Positions 9,161 through 19,342 of a DNA stretch of 64,000 bases are shown in pieces. How positions within the stretch are numbered: position 1 is the first letter of the stretch; each line of letters starts with the position of its first letter. The DNA lies in NCBI RefSeq assembly GCF_017829975.1, contig NZ_JAEEGA010000004.1, positions 248,001-312,000 on the forward strand. The letters run 5' to 3'. Made by a program: the position numbers and the translations under genes. The notes under the pieces were generated by a model. That model saw only the letters and a list, made by a program, of their open reading frames with translations. It had not been told where the DNA came from and made no database searches. The stretch is from Vagococcus allomyrinae (GTDB lineage: Bacteria; Bacillota; Bacilli; Lactobacillales; Vagococcaceae).

Positions 9161-10771
9161 TTATTCAGTTCCTTTCACAAAGCTATCATAGCCGTCTTGT
9201 TTAATTTTCAGCCATTCTGCGAGGCCAAAACGCTCTAATTCTTGCAGGTAGTCGTCCCATTCCTTGTCAATTTTGCCATTGGTGATCCATTCGGCCCGTT
9301 TGCGGTAAATATAATCCCACATATCGGTTTCAATCTTCGCCAAGCGATCGGTCTCAGCTTTTTCTAAAAAGACTTTTGGGTAATTATGCTCATTGTTAAT
9401 ATAAGGCAAATAGTTGTCATGCATTAACTCCAAGCGCCATTTAGCATCGTCTGGCATGGTGGTGACTGTCCCGTAATAGCTGTTTAAAACGGCTAAGGGG
9501 CCTGCGGTTTCGGTTTTTTGTCGTAATTCACCGGGTGCTGTGCCAGCTAAGTCTAAATGAACCAACATGTTATCTTTTAGTTCAAAAATATTTTGCTGTG
9601 AGTCATCGCCATAGGTCCCCCAGTTATTTTGAACGGATTGCAGGGGTTCGTACATTTTATCCACCCATTTGGCTGTTAGCTCCAGATTTTTATTGCTGCT
9701 AGTGATGACAAACCGATCTCTTGAAAAGCCAATGCCATTGGTTCTGGTCACATGTTTTTTGCCACTGGGACCTGCTAAGACGGGTAAGACCTCATAATTG
9801 TCATTGTCACCGGTAATATTGGTTTTGTCCCAAGTAAAATAGACACCATACTTTTGTTCTTTGCCTTTGGCCACATAGGTGTTCCAATCTTGTTCAAAAG
9901 CTTCTGAATCGATCAGCCCCTTGTCATACAGTTGATTAAAATAGCTAATCGCCTCTTTGTAGCCGGCTTTGTCCGCTGTAAACTGAACCTGACCATCATT
10001 TTCAACCACTAAATGATCATCATTGTCTCCTTCACCGAAGGCGCCAAATAAGAATTTTAAATCTTCATTGCCACCGTCGTTAATAAACGTCAAAGGAATT
10101 TCATCGGCCTCCCCATTCCCATTAGGATCGTCTTTTTTAAAGGCTTCTAAAACCGCCATTAGTTCATCGGTAGTTTGCGGCATCTCCAAGCCCAATTTGG
10201 CTAACCACTCAACGTTAATCCAAGCCATATCATTAACGGTATGAATCGACTCCTTGCCTTCCCCTAATTCTTCAATCCACGGAAAGGAATAGATATGCCC
10301 ATCTGGCGCTGTTGATAATTGGCGGTAATAGGGATACTCATCAAAGAGTTTCTTTAGGTTTGGCATGTAATCTTCAATCAAGCTTTCCAGAGGAATGATC
10401 ACACCACTTTCAGCCCAATTAAGCAGGTCATAATCACCGGCGCCAGCATTAAAAATAGCGTCAGGCAACTCGCCACTGGCGATATCTAAATTCCGTTTTT
10501 CGGCAAAATCGGCATTGTAGTTGGTCCAATCGATATGCAGATTGGTCTCCTTTTCCAATCGCTGGAAAATCAATTTTTCATTGGGGTCATTGGGCGCCAA
10601 GGCCCCACTTTGAGAAATCATTTTTAATGAGACTTTTTCAGCTAAGGGGAAAGTCACCTTGGTTAGTTCGTAATCTGGACTGGCAGTTTCTTCCTTGGTT
10701 GATTTTCCACAAGCTGATAATACTAAAACACTTAATAACATCGTCGTAATAATGCTTTTTTTGATTTTCAT
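9161..10771 (-). CDS. ABC transporter solute-binding lipoprotein (LplA type)
   Basis: A 536-residue binding lipoprotein with a basic N-terminus and lipobox LSAC (C21). The extra length compared with MalE-type proteins, and features such as DPNGNGEADEIPLTF (a calcium-site-like loop), fit the LplA/YtcQ group. That group works with LplB/LplC-type permeases, which lie directly upstream. It is anchored on the outer face of the membrane and delivers a carbohydrate ligand. The downstream GH32 gene points to fructo-oligosaccharide or sucrose. No ATPase gene is in the operon. Confidence 0.88.
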   Translation of the reverse strand: MKIKKSIITTMLLSVLVLSACGKSTKEETASPDYELTKVTFPLAEKVSLKMISQSGALAPNDPNEKLIFQRLEKETNLHIDWTNYNADFAEKRNLDIASGELPDAIFNAGAGDYDLLNWAESGVIIPLESLIEDYMPNLKKLFDEYPYYRQLSTAPDGHIYSFPWIEELGEGKESIHTVNDMAWINVEWLAKLGLEMPQTTDELMAVLEAFKKDDPNGNGEADEIPLTFINDGGNEDLKFLFGAFGEGDNDDHLVVENDGQVQFTADKAGYKEAISYFNQLYDKGLIDSEAFEQDWNTYVAKGKEQKYGVYFTWDKTNITGDNDNYEVLPVLAGPSGKKHVTRTNGIGFSRDRFVITSSNKNLELTAKWVDKMYEPLQSVQNNWGTYGDDSQQNIFELKDNMLVHLDLAGTAPGELRQKTETAGPLAVLNSYYGTVTTMPDDAKWRLELMHDNYLPYINNEHNYPKVFLEKAETDRLAKIETDMWDYIYRKRAEWITNGKIDKEWDDYLQELERFGLAEWLKIKQDGYDSFVKGTE

Positions 10772-10777
10772 TTTTTC

Positions 10778-11674
10778 CTATCCTTTCACTGATCCGACTA
10801 AAACACCTTTATCAAAATATTTTTGGAAAAATGGGTACATCACAATTAAGGGTAAACTTGAAATAACAATGGTGGCATACTTAATTAATTCGGCGATTTG
10901 CTTCATTTCGGCCATGGCCGTATTGGCTCCAACCATGTCTTGGGAAGGTTGATTTTGAATTAAGATATTTCTTAAGACTAATTGGAGCGGTTGCAAATCA
11001 GGGTCCTTAATATAAATCATCGCCTCAAAATAGGAGTTCCACTGACCGACAAAGGCGTATAAAAAGAGGACAAACATAATCGGTTTGGCTAATGGCAACA
11101 TGATTTTAACTAATATCTGAAGGTCATTTGCCCCATCGATCGTAGCCGCTTCAGCCAATTCATTTGGTAGTGACTGAAAATAAGTTCGCGCCAAAATGAT
11201 GTTCCAAACATTGATCGAGCCTGGGATAATGATGGCCCAGACAGAATTTAGCATCCCTAAATTTTTGATCAATAAGTATGTGGGAATTAAGCCGCCGCCC
11301 ACAAACATGGTAATCACAAAGAAAGTCATAAAAAACTTACGGCCCACCAGGTCTGCTTTTGCTAGGGGGTAAGCCGTCAGCATGGTGACCAAGACCGTCA
11401 AAAAGCTAAAACTAAAGGAATAGATCAGGGAATTTAAAAAGCCTCTGACGATCGAATCATCGGCTAAGACCCGACTATATCCTTGAGTCGTCCAGTCTTT
11501 AGGATTAAAACTGATTCCCTGATTGATCAGGGTGGCTGGGTCCATAAATGACGCGATGACGACGTAAACTAGGGGAACGATGGTGATTAAGACGAGAAAT
11601 GCCACAATTACGCGATTCAACCACATGATCCGTTTGTCAAAGTTTGAGTATGTTGATAGCTTCATTTTTTCCAC
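10778..11674 (-). CDS. Carbohydrate ABC transporter permease (LplC/MalG type)
   Basis: A 298-residue permease with six predicted membrane segments. The EAA loop, EAATIDGANDLQILVKI, contacts the ATPase. The C-terminus ends KYFDKGVLVGSVKG, typical of the LplC group. It lies between the binding protein gene and the second permease gene with almost no spacing, so it is part of the same transcript. It forms the membrane channel with the 11675-12658 product. Confidence 0.92.
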   Translation of the reverse strand: MEKMKLSTYSNFDKRIMWLNRVIVAFLVLITIVPLVYVVIASFMDPATLINQGISFNPKDWTTQGYSRVLADDSIVRGFLNSLIYSFSFSFLTVLVTMLTAYPLAKADLVGRKFFMTFFVITMFVGGGLIPTYLLIKNLGMLNSVWAIIIPGSINVWNIILARTYFQSLPNELAEAATIDGANDLQILVKIMLPLAKPIMFVLFLYAFVGQWNSYFEAMIYIKDPDLQPLQLVLRNILIQNQPSQDMVGANTAMAEMKQIAELIKYATIVISSLPLIVMYPFFQKYFDKGVLVGSVKG

Positions 11675-12658
11675 CTAAATTCCTTTCCCATCGTTGATCC
11701 GTTTAACAATGCCATTGACCAATAGCAATAAAATGACGTTAATGATCATGTTGAACAGCCCGACAGCTGCTGAGTAAGCATAATCCCCTGACTGAAGCCC
11801 GACTTTATAAACATAGGTCGAAATAATTTCCGAAGCAGGTATGTTCATTGAGGTTTGCATTAAATAGGCCTTTTCATAGCCGACATTCATAATATTCCCA
11901 GCCGATAAAATAAAATTGATGACCATCACTGGTTTCAAAGCTGGCAAATCAATGTAGCGGATTTTTTGTAAAATATTAGCACCATCGATATTAGCCGCCT
12001 CATACAAGTCTGTACTAACCCCAGCCAAGGTAGCGGTGTATAAAATCGACGACCAGCCCATGCCCTGCCAGATCCCCGAAAGGATGTAAATGGTTCTAAA
12101 ATAGTCTGGGTTAGACATAAACATCAGCGGATTGCCGGTAATTTTTTGAACCAAACCGTTGATTGGGCCATTTGCAGAAAGAAATAAAAAGAGCATGCCG
12201 ACAATAATCACCACTGAAATAAAGTTAGGGGCATACAAAACCAATTGAACTTTTTGCTTGATTTTTTTATTGAGAATTTGATTTAAAGACAAGGCCAGCA
12301 AGATCGGTGGCACAAAGCCCAACAGCAAGCCGTATACACTGATCTTCAAGGTATTTCCCAGCAATAACGAAAAGTTTGGCGAGAAGATAAATTCTTTGAA
12401 ATGGGTTAAGCCGACCCAAGGACTTTCTAAAATTCCCAACATGGGATTATAATTTTTAAACGCGATGATCGCACCGTACATGGGGAAATATTTAAACACC
12501 AAGGTTAGGAGAATACCCGGCAGCATTAACAGGTATAACCACTTGTCTCTTTTCACCAATTTCAACTTATTTTTCCATTGAGTCTCTTTGCTTATTTTTG
12601 GTCTGACACCCCTTCCTCCTTCGACTAAATTTTTTGCAGTTACACCCAAATTAATCAT
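11675..12658 (-). CDS. Carbohydrate ABC transporter permease (LplB/MalF type)
   Basis: A 327-residue permease, the first gene of the operon. It has six predicted membrane segments and the EAA loop EAANIDGANILQKIRYIDLP. The N-terminal 40 residues are polar and basic before the first membrane helix (WLYLLMLPGILLTLVF). The ATG at 12658 lies just downstream of a promoter and two operators. A shorter start further in is possible but no stronger ribosome site was seen. Confidence 0.9.
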   Translation of the reverse strand: MINLGVTAKNLVEGGRGVRPKISKETQWKNKLKLVKRDKWLYLLMLPGILLTLVFKYFPMYGAIIAFKNYNPMLGILESPWVGLTHFKEFIFSPNFSLLLGNTLKISVYGLLLGFVPPILLALSLNQILNKKIKQKVQLVLYAPNFISVVIIVGMLFLFLSANGPINGLVQKITGNPLMFMSNPDYFRTIYILSGIWQGMGWSSILYTATLAGVSTDLYEAANIDGANILQKIRYIDLPALKPVMVINFILSAGNIMNVGYEKAYLMQTSMNIPASEIISTYVYKVGLQSGDYAYSAAVGLFNMIINVILLLLVNGIVKRINDGKGI

Positions 12659-12670
12659 CCTCTCATTTTA

Positions 12671-12726
12671 GAAACGTTTCCACTTTTGCTTAAAAAAAGA
12701 AAAATAGTCGTTTTTGGAAACGTTTC
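12671..12726 (-). promoter_or_regulatory. Two identical LacI-type operators (GAAACGTTTC)
   Basis: The perfect palindrome GAAACGTTTC occurs at 12671-12680 and again at 12717-12726, centres 46 bp apart. Both lie between the promoter at 12742-12770 and the first gene of the GH32/importer operon. A CG-centred AAACGTTT core is typical of LacI-family sites. The LacI gene in the operon is the likely binder; CcpA could also bind. Confidence 0.75.
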
Positions 12727-12741
12727 TATTTTGATAAGTAA

Positions 12742-12770
12742 ATATTAACAACTTTGCAAAGACAAGTCAA
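12742..12770 (-). promoter_or_regulatory. Sigma-A promoter of the GH32/importer operon
   Basis: On the minus strand TTGACT (12765-12770) and TAATAT (12742-12747) are separated by 17 bases. The first operator begins about 16 bp downstream of the -10 box, near the expected transcription start. That fits repression by blocking RNA polymerase. Confidence 0.75.
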
Positions 12771-13028
12771 GCTTTTTTTGTCAGACCTTGAGATGACCTG
12801 TTTAAGGGCGTGAGCAGGCCCCATTTAGAGGAGAGGTTTCTGGCGATATCTTGGCTCAATTCCCCAAACTACCAATCACTCTTTTTCCGTTATAAAATAG
12901 AGTTAACACAAGGCTGATTGGTTCATTGTTTTTTATTTTATAATTTTGAAAAAAATATGTATAGGCGCTTCCCCTGCTTCTCTTATAGAATGAACCTAGC
13001 TGATAAATCAAATGGAAGGAGCATACTC

Positions 13029-14795
13029 ATGATTAAAAGACATCAGGAACTTTTTCAGTTTTTAATTGAAAATAATCCTTGTACTATCAGTGATATTTGT
13101 CTTTACTTAGGGATTTCAAAACCCACTCTGCGCAGTGATATTGACCATCTTAATGGTGAGGTCGTTGATTATTCGGTTTCAATCGTTTATCTGGATGGTG
13201 GTCTTATTGGCTTTAATGACTTGGGAGCGGCTCTTAAACTGCTCAAAATTATTGATTCCTTTGTGGAAATGTCCTTGACCTCCAAAATGCAATTATATCT
13301 ATTGCTAAAAAACCAAACGATTCCCTTACAGGAGATCGCCGATGAATTGTATGTCAGTAAAAGTAAAATTGTCAACGTTGCCAATCAGTTGTTACAGCTT
13401 TCGGCAGGACTGGTTCACTCTTCGCGAAATGGTTATTATTTTACCGATAATCAGCAAATTCGTGCGGATGTTTTTATCAGTTTGCTGGCCCCTTACTTTA
13501 AAGGCAATAACTTTGCAGAGGAATATAAACTTTTTTGCTTGAAACAGTTTGAACTAGCGGCTTATATACCTGAAGGAGTGGTGGCTGATGCCATCAGGGA
13601 CGCTCACGCTTTAAAAGAGCGGAGCGATCTGCTTAAGGATCACTTAATTACCAAACAGTTTTTAAGTCAAATTTTTAGGGCTTTACAAGAAACGGAACCC
13701 TCTCAGAGGGAACTAACAGAGTTCGCTGTGGAAGTTGATGCTGAACTGCAACAACACCATCAACAAATTGTTCAGGAGATGTTGGCTTCGATTGATCGCT
13801 TTTTGGGAACCAGTTTTTCGCAAGATCAGGAGCTGATTAAGGGCTTGATGAATCACATTGATTTTACTTGGAAGGAGTATCGAGATCAGATTGGCCCCGT
13901 GGAATCCTTGGAATTTATGGATATGAAAAAACAGTATCCTTTAAGTTATGAGTCAGCGGTGATTGCCTCTCAGCACTTATCTGATCAATATGCCGTTTCT
14001 TTTGATACCAATGACTTAACTTACTTATCCATTCATTTCCAAAATTCCTTGGAAAAACGCAAGCGCAAAAAAACCTATCTCAATACAGTGATTATTACAC
14101 CTTATGGTTTGACTGCTGGCAAGTTGATCGACAATCAACTGTCGCAACAGTTTGAAAGTATTCACACGGTGGATATTACGTCTTATAGTGATTTTTTGTT
14201 TAAGGATTATGAGGAGCCCATCGATTTAGTATTGTCCTTGTCCTATATTGAAGACTGCCCCTTTCCAGTTATTTATCTGCCCTTAGTCTTAACAGACAGT
14301 GTGGTCAGTGAGATCAACCATTTTATTAAAAATAAAAAATACGATTATCTGATTGAAGCGATCATGAATCAGGCCTTGATCATTCAAAAAAAATCAGTCT
14401 CCAGTTCTCAACAAGTAATGGAACTGATGACGACTGAGCTGACAAGAGTTGAGGCGATTGACTCACATTATTTGGACAGTGTTATCGCACGGGAAGCCCT
14501 ATCTTCAACAGCTCTCAAAGGGGTGGCAGTTCCCCACGGGAATATCCGCCACGTCAAACAAAATCGTTTAGCTGTCTTAAAGCTAGAAACACCCCTTCAA
14601 TGGGAAGATCAGCTAGTGGACTGGGTATTTATGCTGGCAATTACCGAAGATACGATGAAGGCCAACACGCATTTCTTTAACAATTTTTATCGTGTGGTGG
14701 CCAAAAACATGTTTTACATTTCTCTTTGTAAAATCAAAGGAGAACAGGATTTTTCTCAGTTGCGCAAACAACTGCTTAAGCTTTTTACTCATTAA
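13029..14795 (+). CDS. PRD-containing transcriptional activator with C-terminal PTS EIIA domain
   Basis: The start at 13029 follows AAGGAG at 13016-13021, giving 588 residues. An N-terminal DeoR/HTH_11-like segment (ISDICLYLGISKPTLRSDI) is followed by a second helix-turn-helix region, PRD-like helices and a degenerate EIIB-like segment. A fructose-type EIIA domain ends the protein, with REALSSTALKGVAVPHGN containing the phosphorylatable histidine. Such MtlR/ManR-like regulators are tuned by PTS phosphorylation. The gene lies 18 bp before the PTS EIIA gene on the same strand, so it probably activates the PTS/GH38 operon in response to its substrate. Confidence 0.85.
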   Translation: MIKRHQELFQFLIENNPCTISDICLYLGISKPTLRSDIDHLNGEVVDYSVSIVYLDGGLIGFNDLGAALKLLKIIDSFVEMSLTSKMQLYLLLKNQTIPLQEIADELYVSKSKIVNVANQLLQLSAGLVHSSRNGYYFTDNQQIRADVFISLLAPYFKGNNFAEEYKLFCLKQFELAAYIPEGVVADAIRDAHALKERSDLLKDHLITKQFLSQIFRALQETEPSQRELTEFAVEVDAELQQHHQQIVQEMLASIDRFLGTSFSQDQELIKGLMNHIDFTWKEYRDQIGPVESLEFMDMKKQYPLSYESAVIASQHLSDQYAVSFDTNDLTYLSIHFQNSLEKRKRKKTYLNTVIITPYGLTAGKLIDNQLSQQFESIHTVDITSYSDFLFKDYEEPIDLVLSLSYIEDCPFPVIYLPLVLTDSVVSEINHFIKNKKYDYLIEAIMNQALIIQKKSVSSSQQVMELMTTELTRVEAIDSHYLDSVIAREALSSTALKGVAVPHGNIRHVKQNRLAVLKLETPLQWEDQLVDWVFMLAITEDTMKANTHFFNNFYRVVAKNMFYISLCKIKGEQDFSQLRKQLLKLFTH

Positions 14796-14813
14796 TTTTT
14801 AGGAGGATTTTCG

Positions 14814-15269
14814 ATGACAACAATGATAAATCAGGAGACGGTCTTTTTGGCTGTTGACGTCCCTGCCCATAATAAGATTGACGCTTTAACTTTAATCAGC
14901 CAAAAAATCAGCCAGGTGACGTCTCTTTCAGCGGATGAACTGGCAGCTGGTTTTACAGCTCGGGAAGCTCTTTCGACCACTGGCTTTGGCTCTGGCTTTG
15001 CGATTCCCCACACCAAAATTAAAGCAGGAAGCGGACTAGTAGCTTTTTTCCGTTTTAGTCAACCGATTCAATGGGAAGCCATGGATGATCAACCAGTGAC
15101 GACTGCCATTGCCTTGGTCATGCCAGAAACAGACGAAAGCAACTTGCATCTCAAAATGATTGCCAAATTGGCTCGTTTGTTGATGCATGAGGACTTTATC
15201 AACACCTTAGACTCACTAACAACTGAACGAGCAATTAGTGAGTACTTAAATCAGAAGTTGGAGGATTAA
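14814..15269 (+). CDS. PTS fructose-family EIIA component
   Basis: A 151-residue EIIA of the fructose/mannitol type. The active histidine lies in GSGFAIPHTKI, preceded by the conserved AREALSTTGFG. It transfers phosphate from HPr to the EIIB domain of the next protein. The ATG follows AGGAGGATTTTCG. It lies one base before the EIIBC gene, so the two are co-translated. Confidence 0.92.
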   Translation: MTTMINQETVFLAVDVPAHNKIDALTLISQKISQVTSLSADELAAGFTAREALSTTGFGSGFAIPHTKIKAGSGLVAFFRFSQPIQWEAMDDQPVTTAIALVMPETDESNLHLKMIAKLARLLMHEDFINTLDSLTTERAISEYLNQKLED

Positions 15270-15270
15270 C

Positions 15271-16668
15271 ATGAAAAAAATTATTGGGGTCACAAAGTGT
15301 CCAAACGGTTTGGCTCACACCTATATGTCGGCTGAAAAATTGGAAACAGTTGGCAAACAGTTAGGCTATCAAGTCAAGATTGAAACGCAAGGTGCGGCAG
15401 CAGTCGAGAATGAATTAAGCGCTGAAGATATTCAACAAGCTGATTATGTGATCATTGCGGCTGATGCTGCAATTGATGGCAAAGAGCGTTTTGCTGGTAA
15501 AAAACTCCTTGAAGTGCCGATTGCCGACGTCCTAAAAAATGCCCAAGGACTGATTGAGTCTCTTGAGGTCAATGCCACTGTCTTTCAGGCAGCAACCACA
15601 ACGGCGGCGCCAGCTTCTGGTAGTGGTTCACCGATGAAACAACTGATGAATGGCGTCTCTCACATGGTACCCTTTGTTGTCGTTGGAGGCTTGCTGATTG
15701 CCATTGCTGCGGCGATTGGCGGTGAAAATTTACCTGAAGGCTTGATTATTCCAGATGGCTCGATCTGGCAACGGGTCAGTGATATTGGGGCGATTGGTTT
15801 TAGTCTAATGTTGCCGATTTTTGCTGGCTATATCGCCTATGCCATTGCTGGAAGGGCAGCCTTAGCACCAGCGATGATCGGGGCTCAAATAGCGAATACC
15901 CCAAGTATTTTAGGCACGGAATCAGGAACTGGTTTTCTAGGTGCCATTTTAGTTGGTTATATGGCGGGCCATTTAGTTAAGTGGATGAATTCTTGGAAGA
16001 TTCCTAAAGATTTAAGAGCCGCCATGCCGACAGTGGTCATTCCGATTCTCGGTACGGGGATTATCGCAGCGGCTCTGATGCTTGTTTTAGGTGCGCCAAT
16101 TGCTTGGTTAATGGATAGTTTAAACAATATGCTAGCCTCCCTTTCTGGCAATAGTTCAACTAGTATTTTACTTGGTGCTATTTTAGGTACCATGTTAGGC
16201 TTGGACATGGGTGGCCCTGTTAACAAAGTGGCTTATCTCTTTGGGGTGGCCTCGATTACCACTGGTAACACCATGATTATGGGAGCTGTCGCGGCGGTGA
16301 TCGGTGTTCCGCCTTTAGCTTTAGGTCTTTCAACGTTTATCAATAAATCCTACTCTGAAGAAGAAAAATCAGCAGGCATCCCTGCTCTTTTAATGGGCTT
16401 ATTAGGAATTACCGAAGGCGCGATTCCCTTTGCGGCCGCTAACCCAAAAGTGGTGATGCCAAGTATTATTTTAGGCTCGGCTGTCACTGGGGCGGTTGCC
16501 ATGCTCTTCAAGGTAAGTGTTAGTATTCCTAATGGCGGGCCAGTTGCTGGCTTATTAGGGGCCACGAATAATGTGTTATTGTACTTGTTGACGATTGCGA
16601 TTGGGATCATTGTGGTCAATGTCTTGCTTTTGGTCTTTGGTAAATTCTTCGCAAAAGGAGCGGCTTAA
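15271..16668 (+). CDS. PTS fructose-family EIIBC component (probable mannosylglycerate/mannoside uptake)
   Basis: A 465-residue protein. The N-terminal EIIB domain has the phosphocysteine motif VTKCPNGLAHTY (C10). A short A/T/G-rich linker (about 110-120) leads to a fructose-type EIIC of about eight membrane segments, including GLDMGGPVNKVAY and ITEGAIPFAA. E. coli MngA has the same family domains in one EIIABC chain, with the mngB alpha-mannosidase as neighbour. The GH38 gene starts directly after this stop, so the PTS probably imports a phosphorylated alpha-mannoside such as 2-O-mannosylglycerate. Confidence 0.9.
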   Translation: MKKIIGVTKCPNGLAHTYMSAEKLETVGKQLGYQVKIETQGAAAVENELSAEDIQQADYVIIAADAAIDGKERFAGKKLLEVPIADVLKNAQGLIESLEVNATVFQAATTTAAPASGSGSPMKQLMNGVSHMVPFVVVGGLLIAIAAAIGGENLPEGLIIPDGSIWQRVSDIGAIGFSLMLPIFAGYIAYAIAGRAALAPAMIGAQIANTPSILGTESGTGFLGAILVGYMAGHLVKWMNSWKIPKDLRAAMPTVVIPILGTGIIAAALMLVLGAPIAWLMDSLNNMLASLSGNSSTSILLGAILGTMLGLDMGGPVNKVAYLFGVASITTGNTMIMGAVAAVIGVPPLALGLSTFINKSYSEEEKSAGIPALLMGLLGITEGAIPFAAANPKVVMPSIILGSAVTGAVAMLFKVSVSIPNGGPVAGLLGATNNVLLYLLTIAIGIIVVNVLLLVFGKFFAKGAA

Positions 16669-19326
16669 ATGAGTAAAAAAAGAGTCCATATCGTCCCTCA
16701 TACCCATTGGGACAAAGAGTGGTATTTTACCGCCTCTCGTTCAAAGGTCTATTTGATGCGTCAAGTCCAGGAAATCATGGAGGTTCTAACCAACAATCCT
16801 AGTTACACCTCCTTTTTACTTGATGGTCAAACCTCGTTAGTGGAAGATTATCTGCGCTATTACCCAGAACATGAGGCCCTTTTAAAGGAGCTAATTCGCA
16901 CCAAACGTTTGCTGATTGGGCCTTGGTATACCCAGACAGATCAATTGGTGATTTCGGCTGAATCGATTGTCCGAAATTTGTATTACGGCATCAAAGGTGC
17001 CCAACAGCTAGGACATGCCATGTCGGTTGGTTATGCGCCTGATGCCTTTGGTCAAGGGGCTAACATGCCACAGATCTACCAGCACTTCGGCATCGATACC
17101 TTGCTCTTTTGGCGAGGAATTGCCGATGATCGCCTAGCACAACTGGAGTTTATTTGGGAAGGGGCTGACAGCTCTCAAGTCTTAGCCAACCAAATGTATT
17201 TTGCTTATTATTACGGCTTAAATATCCCTCAAAATCCGGACACACTGGTGGATTACATTGACAGCGTGATTCCACCGCTAGAAGCCCGTGCTAGTAGTGA
17301 AGTGCTCTACTTCCCAAGTGGTGGTGATCAATCGGCGATTCAGGCCAATTTGGTAGAAGTGGTCAGCGCAATGAATCAAAAGGACCCCAGTCGGGACTAC
17401 TGTTTATCAAATCCGGAACAGTTCTTTGATGAGTTAAAACAATCGGCCCAGAACTTGCCGATTATTAAGGGGGAAATGATTGAAGGGAAAAACAGCCGCA
17501 TTCACAAATCGATCTACTCCACCCGCGCTGATTTAAAACAGGCCAATAACCGCATTGAAAATCAGCTAACCAATGTTTTGGAGCCTCTTTTAGCGATTAG
17601 TTTTTCATTGGGCAATCGCTACCCTCATAAAGAGATTGAAGAAATTTGGAAGCTGCTTTTTGAAAATGCGGCTCACGACAGCATCGGCGGCTGTAACAGC
17701 GACGAAACCAACCAGGATATTAAAGGCCGTTATAAGCTGGCAGAAGATCTGGTCAAAAACTTGTTAGATCTACATATGCGGGAAATTGCCATGGCAATCC
17801 AACAAAATCAGAAATACGCCCTGACCATTTACAACACCTTACCTTATCAACGGAGCAGTATTCTGGAAACGGATTTGTACATTCCCGATGGCGATTTTAA
17901 ACTGGTTGATGAAGCTGGCAATGAACTGGCCTATAGCATCCTTTCCAAGGTTGACCAGTCCGATTATTTGTTAAACCAGTTTGCCTACTTAACGCCCCAC
18001 CTATACCGTAAGGAGATGGGGGATCAATACATTCCCGACAAAGTCTATTTTGCTCGTCTGCAAATCGCTGTACCAGAAGTGCCGGCAATGGGCTATTGTC
18101 AATTATACTTACTGCCGGATGAACCTGGGTTGCTGGCTTCCCCTCTGGAAATCAACGATGACCACTGGATCGAAAACGAACACTATCGGGTTCAATACGA
18201 CCCAGAAAGAAACAGTTTTAGTGTGACCCATAAGGCTAGTAATGTCAGTTATGACCGCCAATTTGTGCTGCTTGATAATGGGGATGATGGGGATTCTTAT
18301 AATTATAGTCCTCCCCGTGAAGACTGGGTCCTGTCAAGTGAGACAGATGCTCAAAATATTCAGATTATCGCAGAAAAAAATCAGTTAGGTGACAGTTTGC
18401 TTTTAAGTTACGACCTGATCTTACCCGCCGACTTAAAACAGCGGGCGGCTAAGATTCAATCGGTGACAGTCCCTGTGACTCAACGGATCAGCTTGCGTCA
18501 AGGTGAAAAAATCGTCAGAGTTGGTTTAACCGTCGATAATCTGGCTAAAGACCATCGAATGTGTCTGCATCAGTCAACTAATATTCAGACTGACCAGTCG
18601 ATTGCCGATAAACTTTTCGGGGTGGAAACCATGGACATGCGCCACTCTGCTATGGACTATTGGCAAGAAGACAAGTGGACAGAGGCGCCAATCGCCATCA
18701 ACCCACTGCAATCCTTTGTGGCTTTATCAGATCAACAAGCTACCGTTGCCGTTATGACTGAAGGGGTTCGGGAGTATGAAATTGTCGGTGAGCACTACAG
18801 CAACATCCAATTGACTCTCTTCCGCTGCTTTGGTTATATGGGGAAAGAAAATCTGGTTTACCGTCCTGGCCGAGCCTCTGGTGAAAAAATCGTGGCAACA
18901 CCTGACGCCCAATTGCTAGGCACCCTGAACTTTGAAGTCGCTGTAGCCTACGAAGATAGCAGTTTTGATGAGGTGGCCATTGCCAAGCTCAGTAAGGAAT
19001 ACTTAACACCTTTACAACAATACGAGTTAACTGATTTCTTAAATGGCCGAACAATTTTCAAAAAAAATATGCCAGCTAAAACCCTAGCTCCCCACTATTC
19101 ATTGCTTGATTTTGCTGAGTCAGACGTGATTCTCAGCACGTTGAAAAAGTCAGAGCTAGGCGACAACTTGGTCTATCGGGTTTATAATCCCTTTATTCAG
19201 AAGGAAGTTAGTTTAGAAGGTGTCATCAAGGAGACTGATGTGGCGGTAGGTCTTGATGAGGTCACCCAACTAGCGAGACCCCAGCACTTGACACATAATC
19301 AGTTTCAAACTTTTGTAAGAAAATAA
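16669..19326 (+). CDS. mngB: GH38 alpha-mannosidase (MngB-like)
   Basis: An 885-residue cytoplasmic GH38 enzyme of family-typical length. The N-terminal zinc/active-site motif HIVPHTHWDKEW supplies H11, H13 and D15; GYAPDAFGQ carries the likely nucleophile D125. A later AAHDSIGGCNSDE segment is also characteristic. The C-terminal beta domains are complete. It starts immediately after the EIIBC stop, so it is translationally coupled. In E. coli MngB hydrolyses 6-phosphomannosyl-glycerate made by the PTS; the same role is inferred here. It could also act on oligomannoside fragments from the mannan locus further right. Confidence 0.9.
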   Translation: MSKKRVHIVPHTHWDKEWYFTASRSKVYLMRQVQEIMEVLTNNPSYTSFLLDGQTSLVEDYLRYYPEHEALLKELIRTKRLLIGPWYTQTDQLVISAESIVRNLYYGIKGAQQLGHAMSVGYAPDAFGQGANMPQIYQHFGIDTLLFWRGIADDRLAQLEFIWEGADSSQVLANQMYFAYYYGLNIPQNPDTLVDYIDSVIPPLEARASSEVLYFPSGGDQSAIQANLVEVVSAMNQKDPSRDYCLSNPEQFFDELKQSAQNLPIIKGEMIEGKNSRIHKSIYSTRADLKQANNRIENQLTNVLEPLLAISFSLGNRYPHKEIEEIWKLLFENAAHDSIGGCNSDETNQDIKGRYKLAEDLVKNLLDLHMREIAMAIQQNQKYALTIYNTLPYQRSSILETDLYIPDGDFKLVDEAGNELAYSILSKVDQSDYLLNQFAYLTPHLYRKEMGDQYIPDKVYFARLQIAVPEVPAMGYCQLYLLPDEPGLLASPLEINDDHWIENEHYRVQYDPERNSFSVTHKASNVSYDRQFVLLDNGDDGDSYNYSPPREDWVLSSETDAQNIQIIAEKNQLGDSLLLSYDLILPADLKQRAAKIQSVTVPVTQRISLRQGEKIVRVGLTVDNLAKDHRMCLHQSTNIQTDQSIADKLFGVETMDMRHSAMDYWQEDKWTEAPIAINPLQSFVALSDQQATVAVMTEGVREYEIVGEHYSNIQLTLFRCFGYMGKENLVYRPGRASGEKIVATPDAQLLGTLNFEVAVAYEDSSFDEVAIAKLSKEYLTPLQQYELTDFLNGRTIFKKNMPAKTLAPHYSLLDFAESDVILSTLKKSELGDNLVYRVYNPFIQKEVSLEGVIKETDVAVGLDEVTQLARPQHLTHNQFQTFVRK

Positions 19327-19342
19327 GACATGCCAGCCTAAG

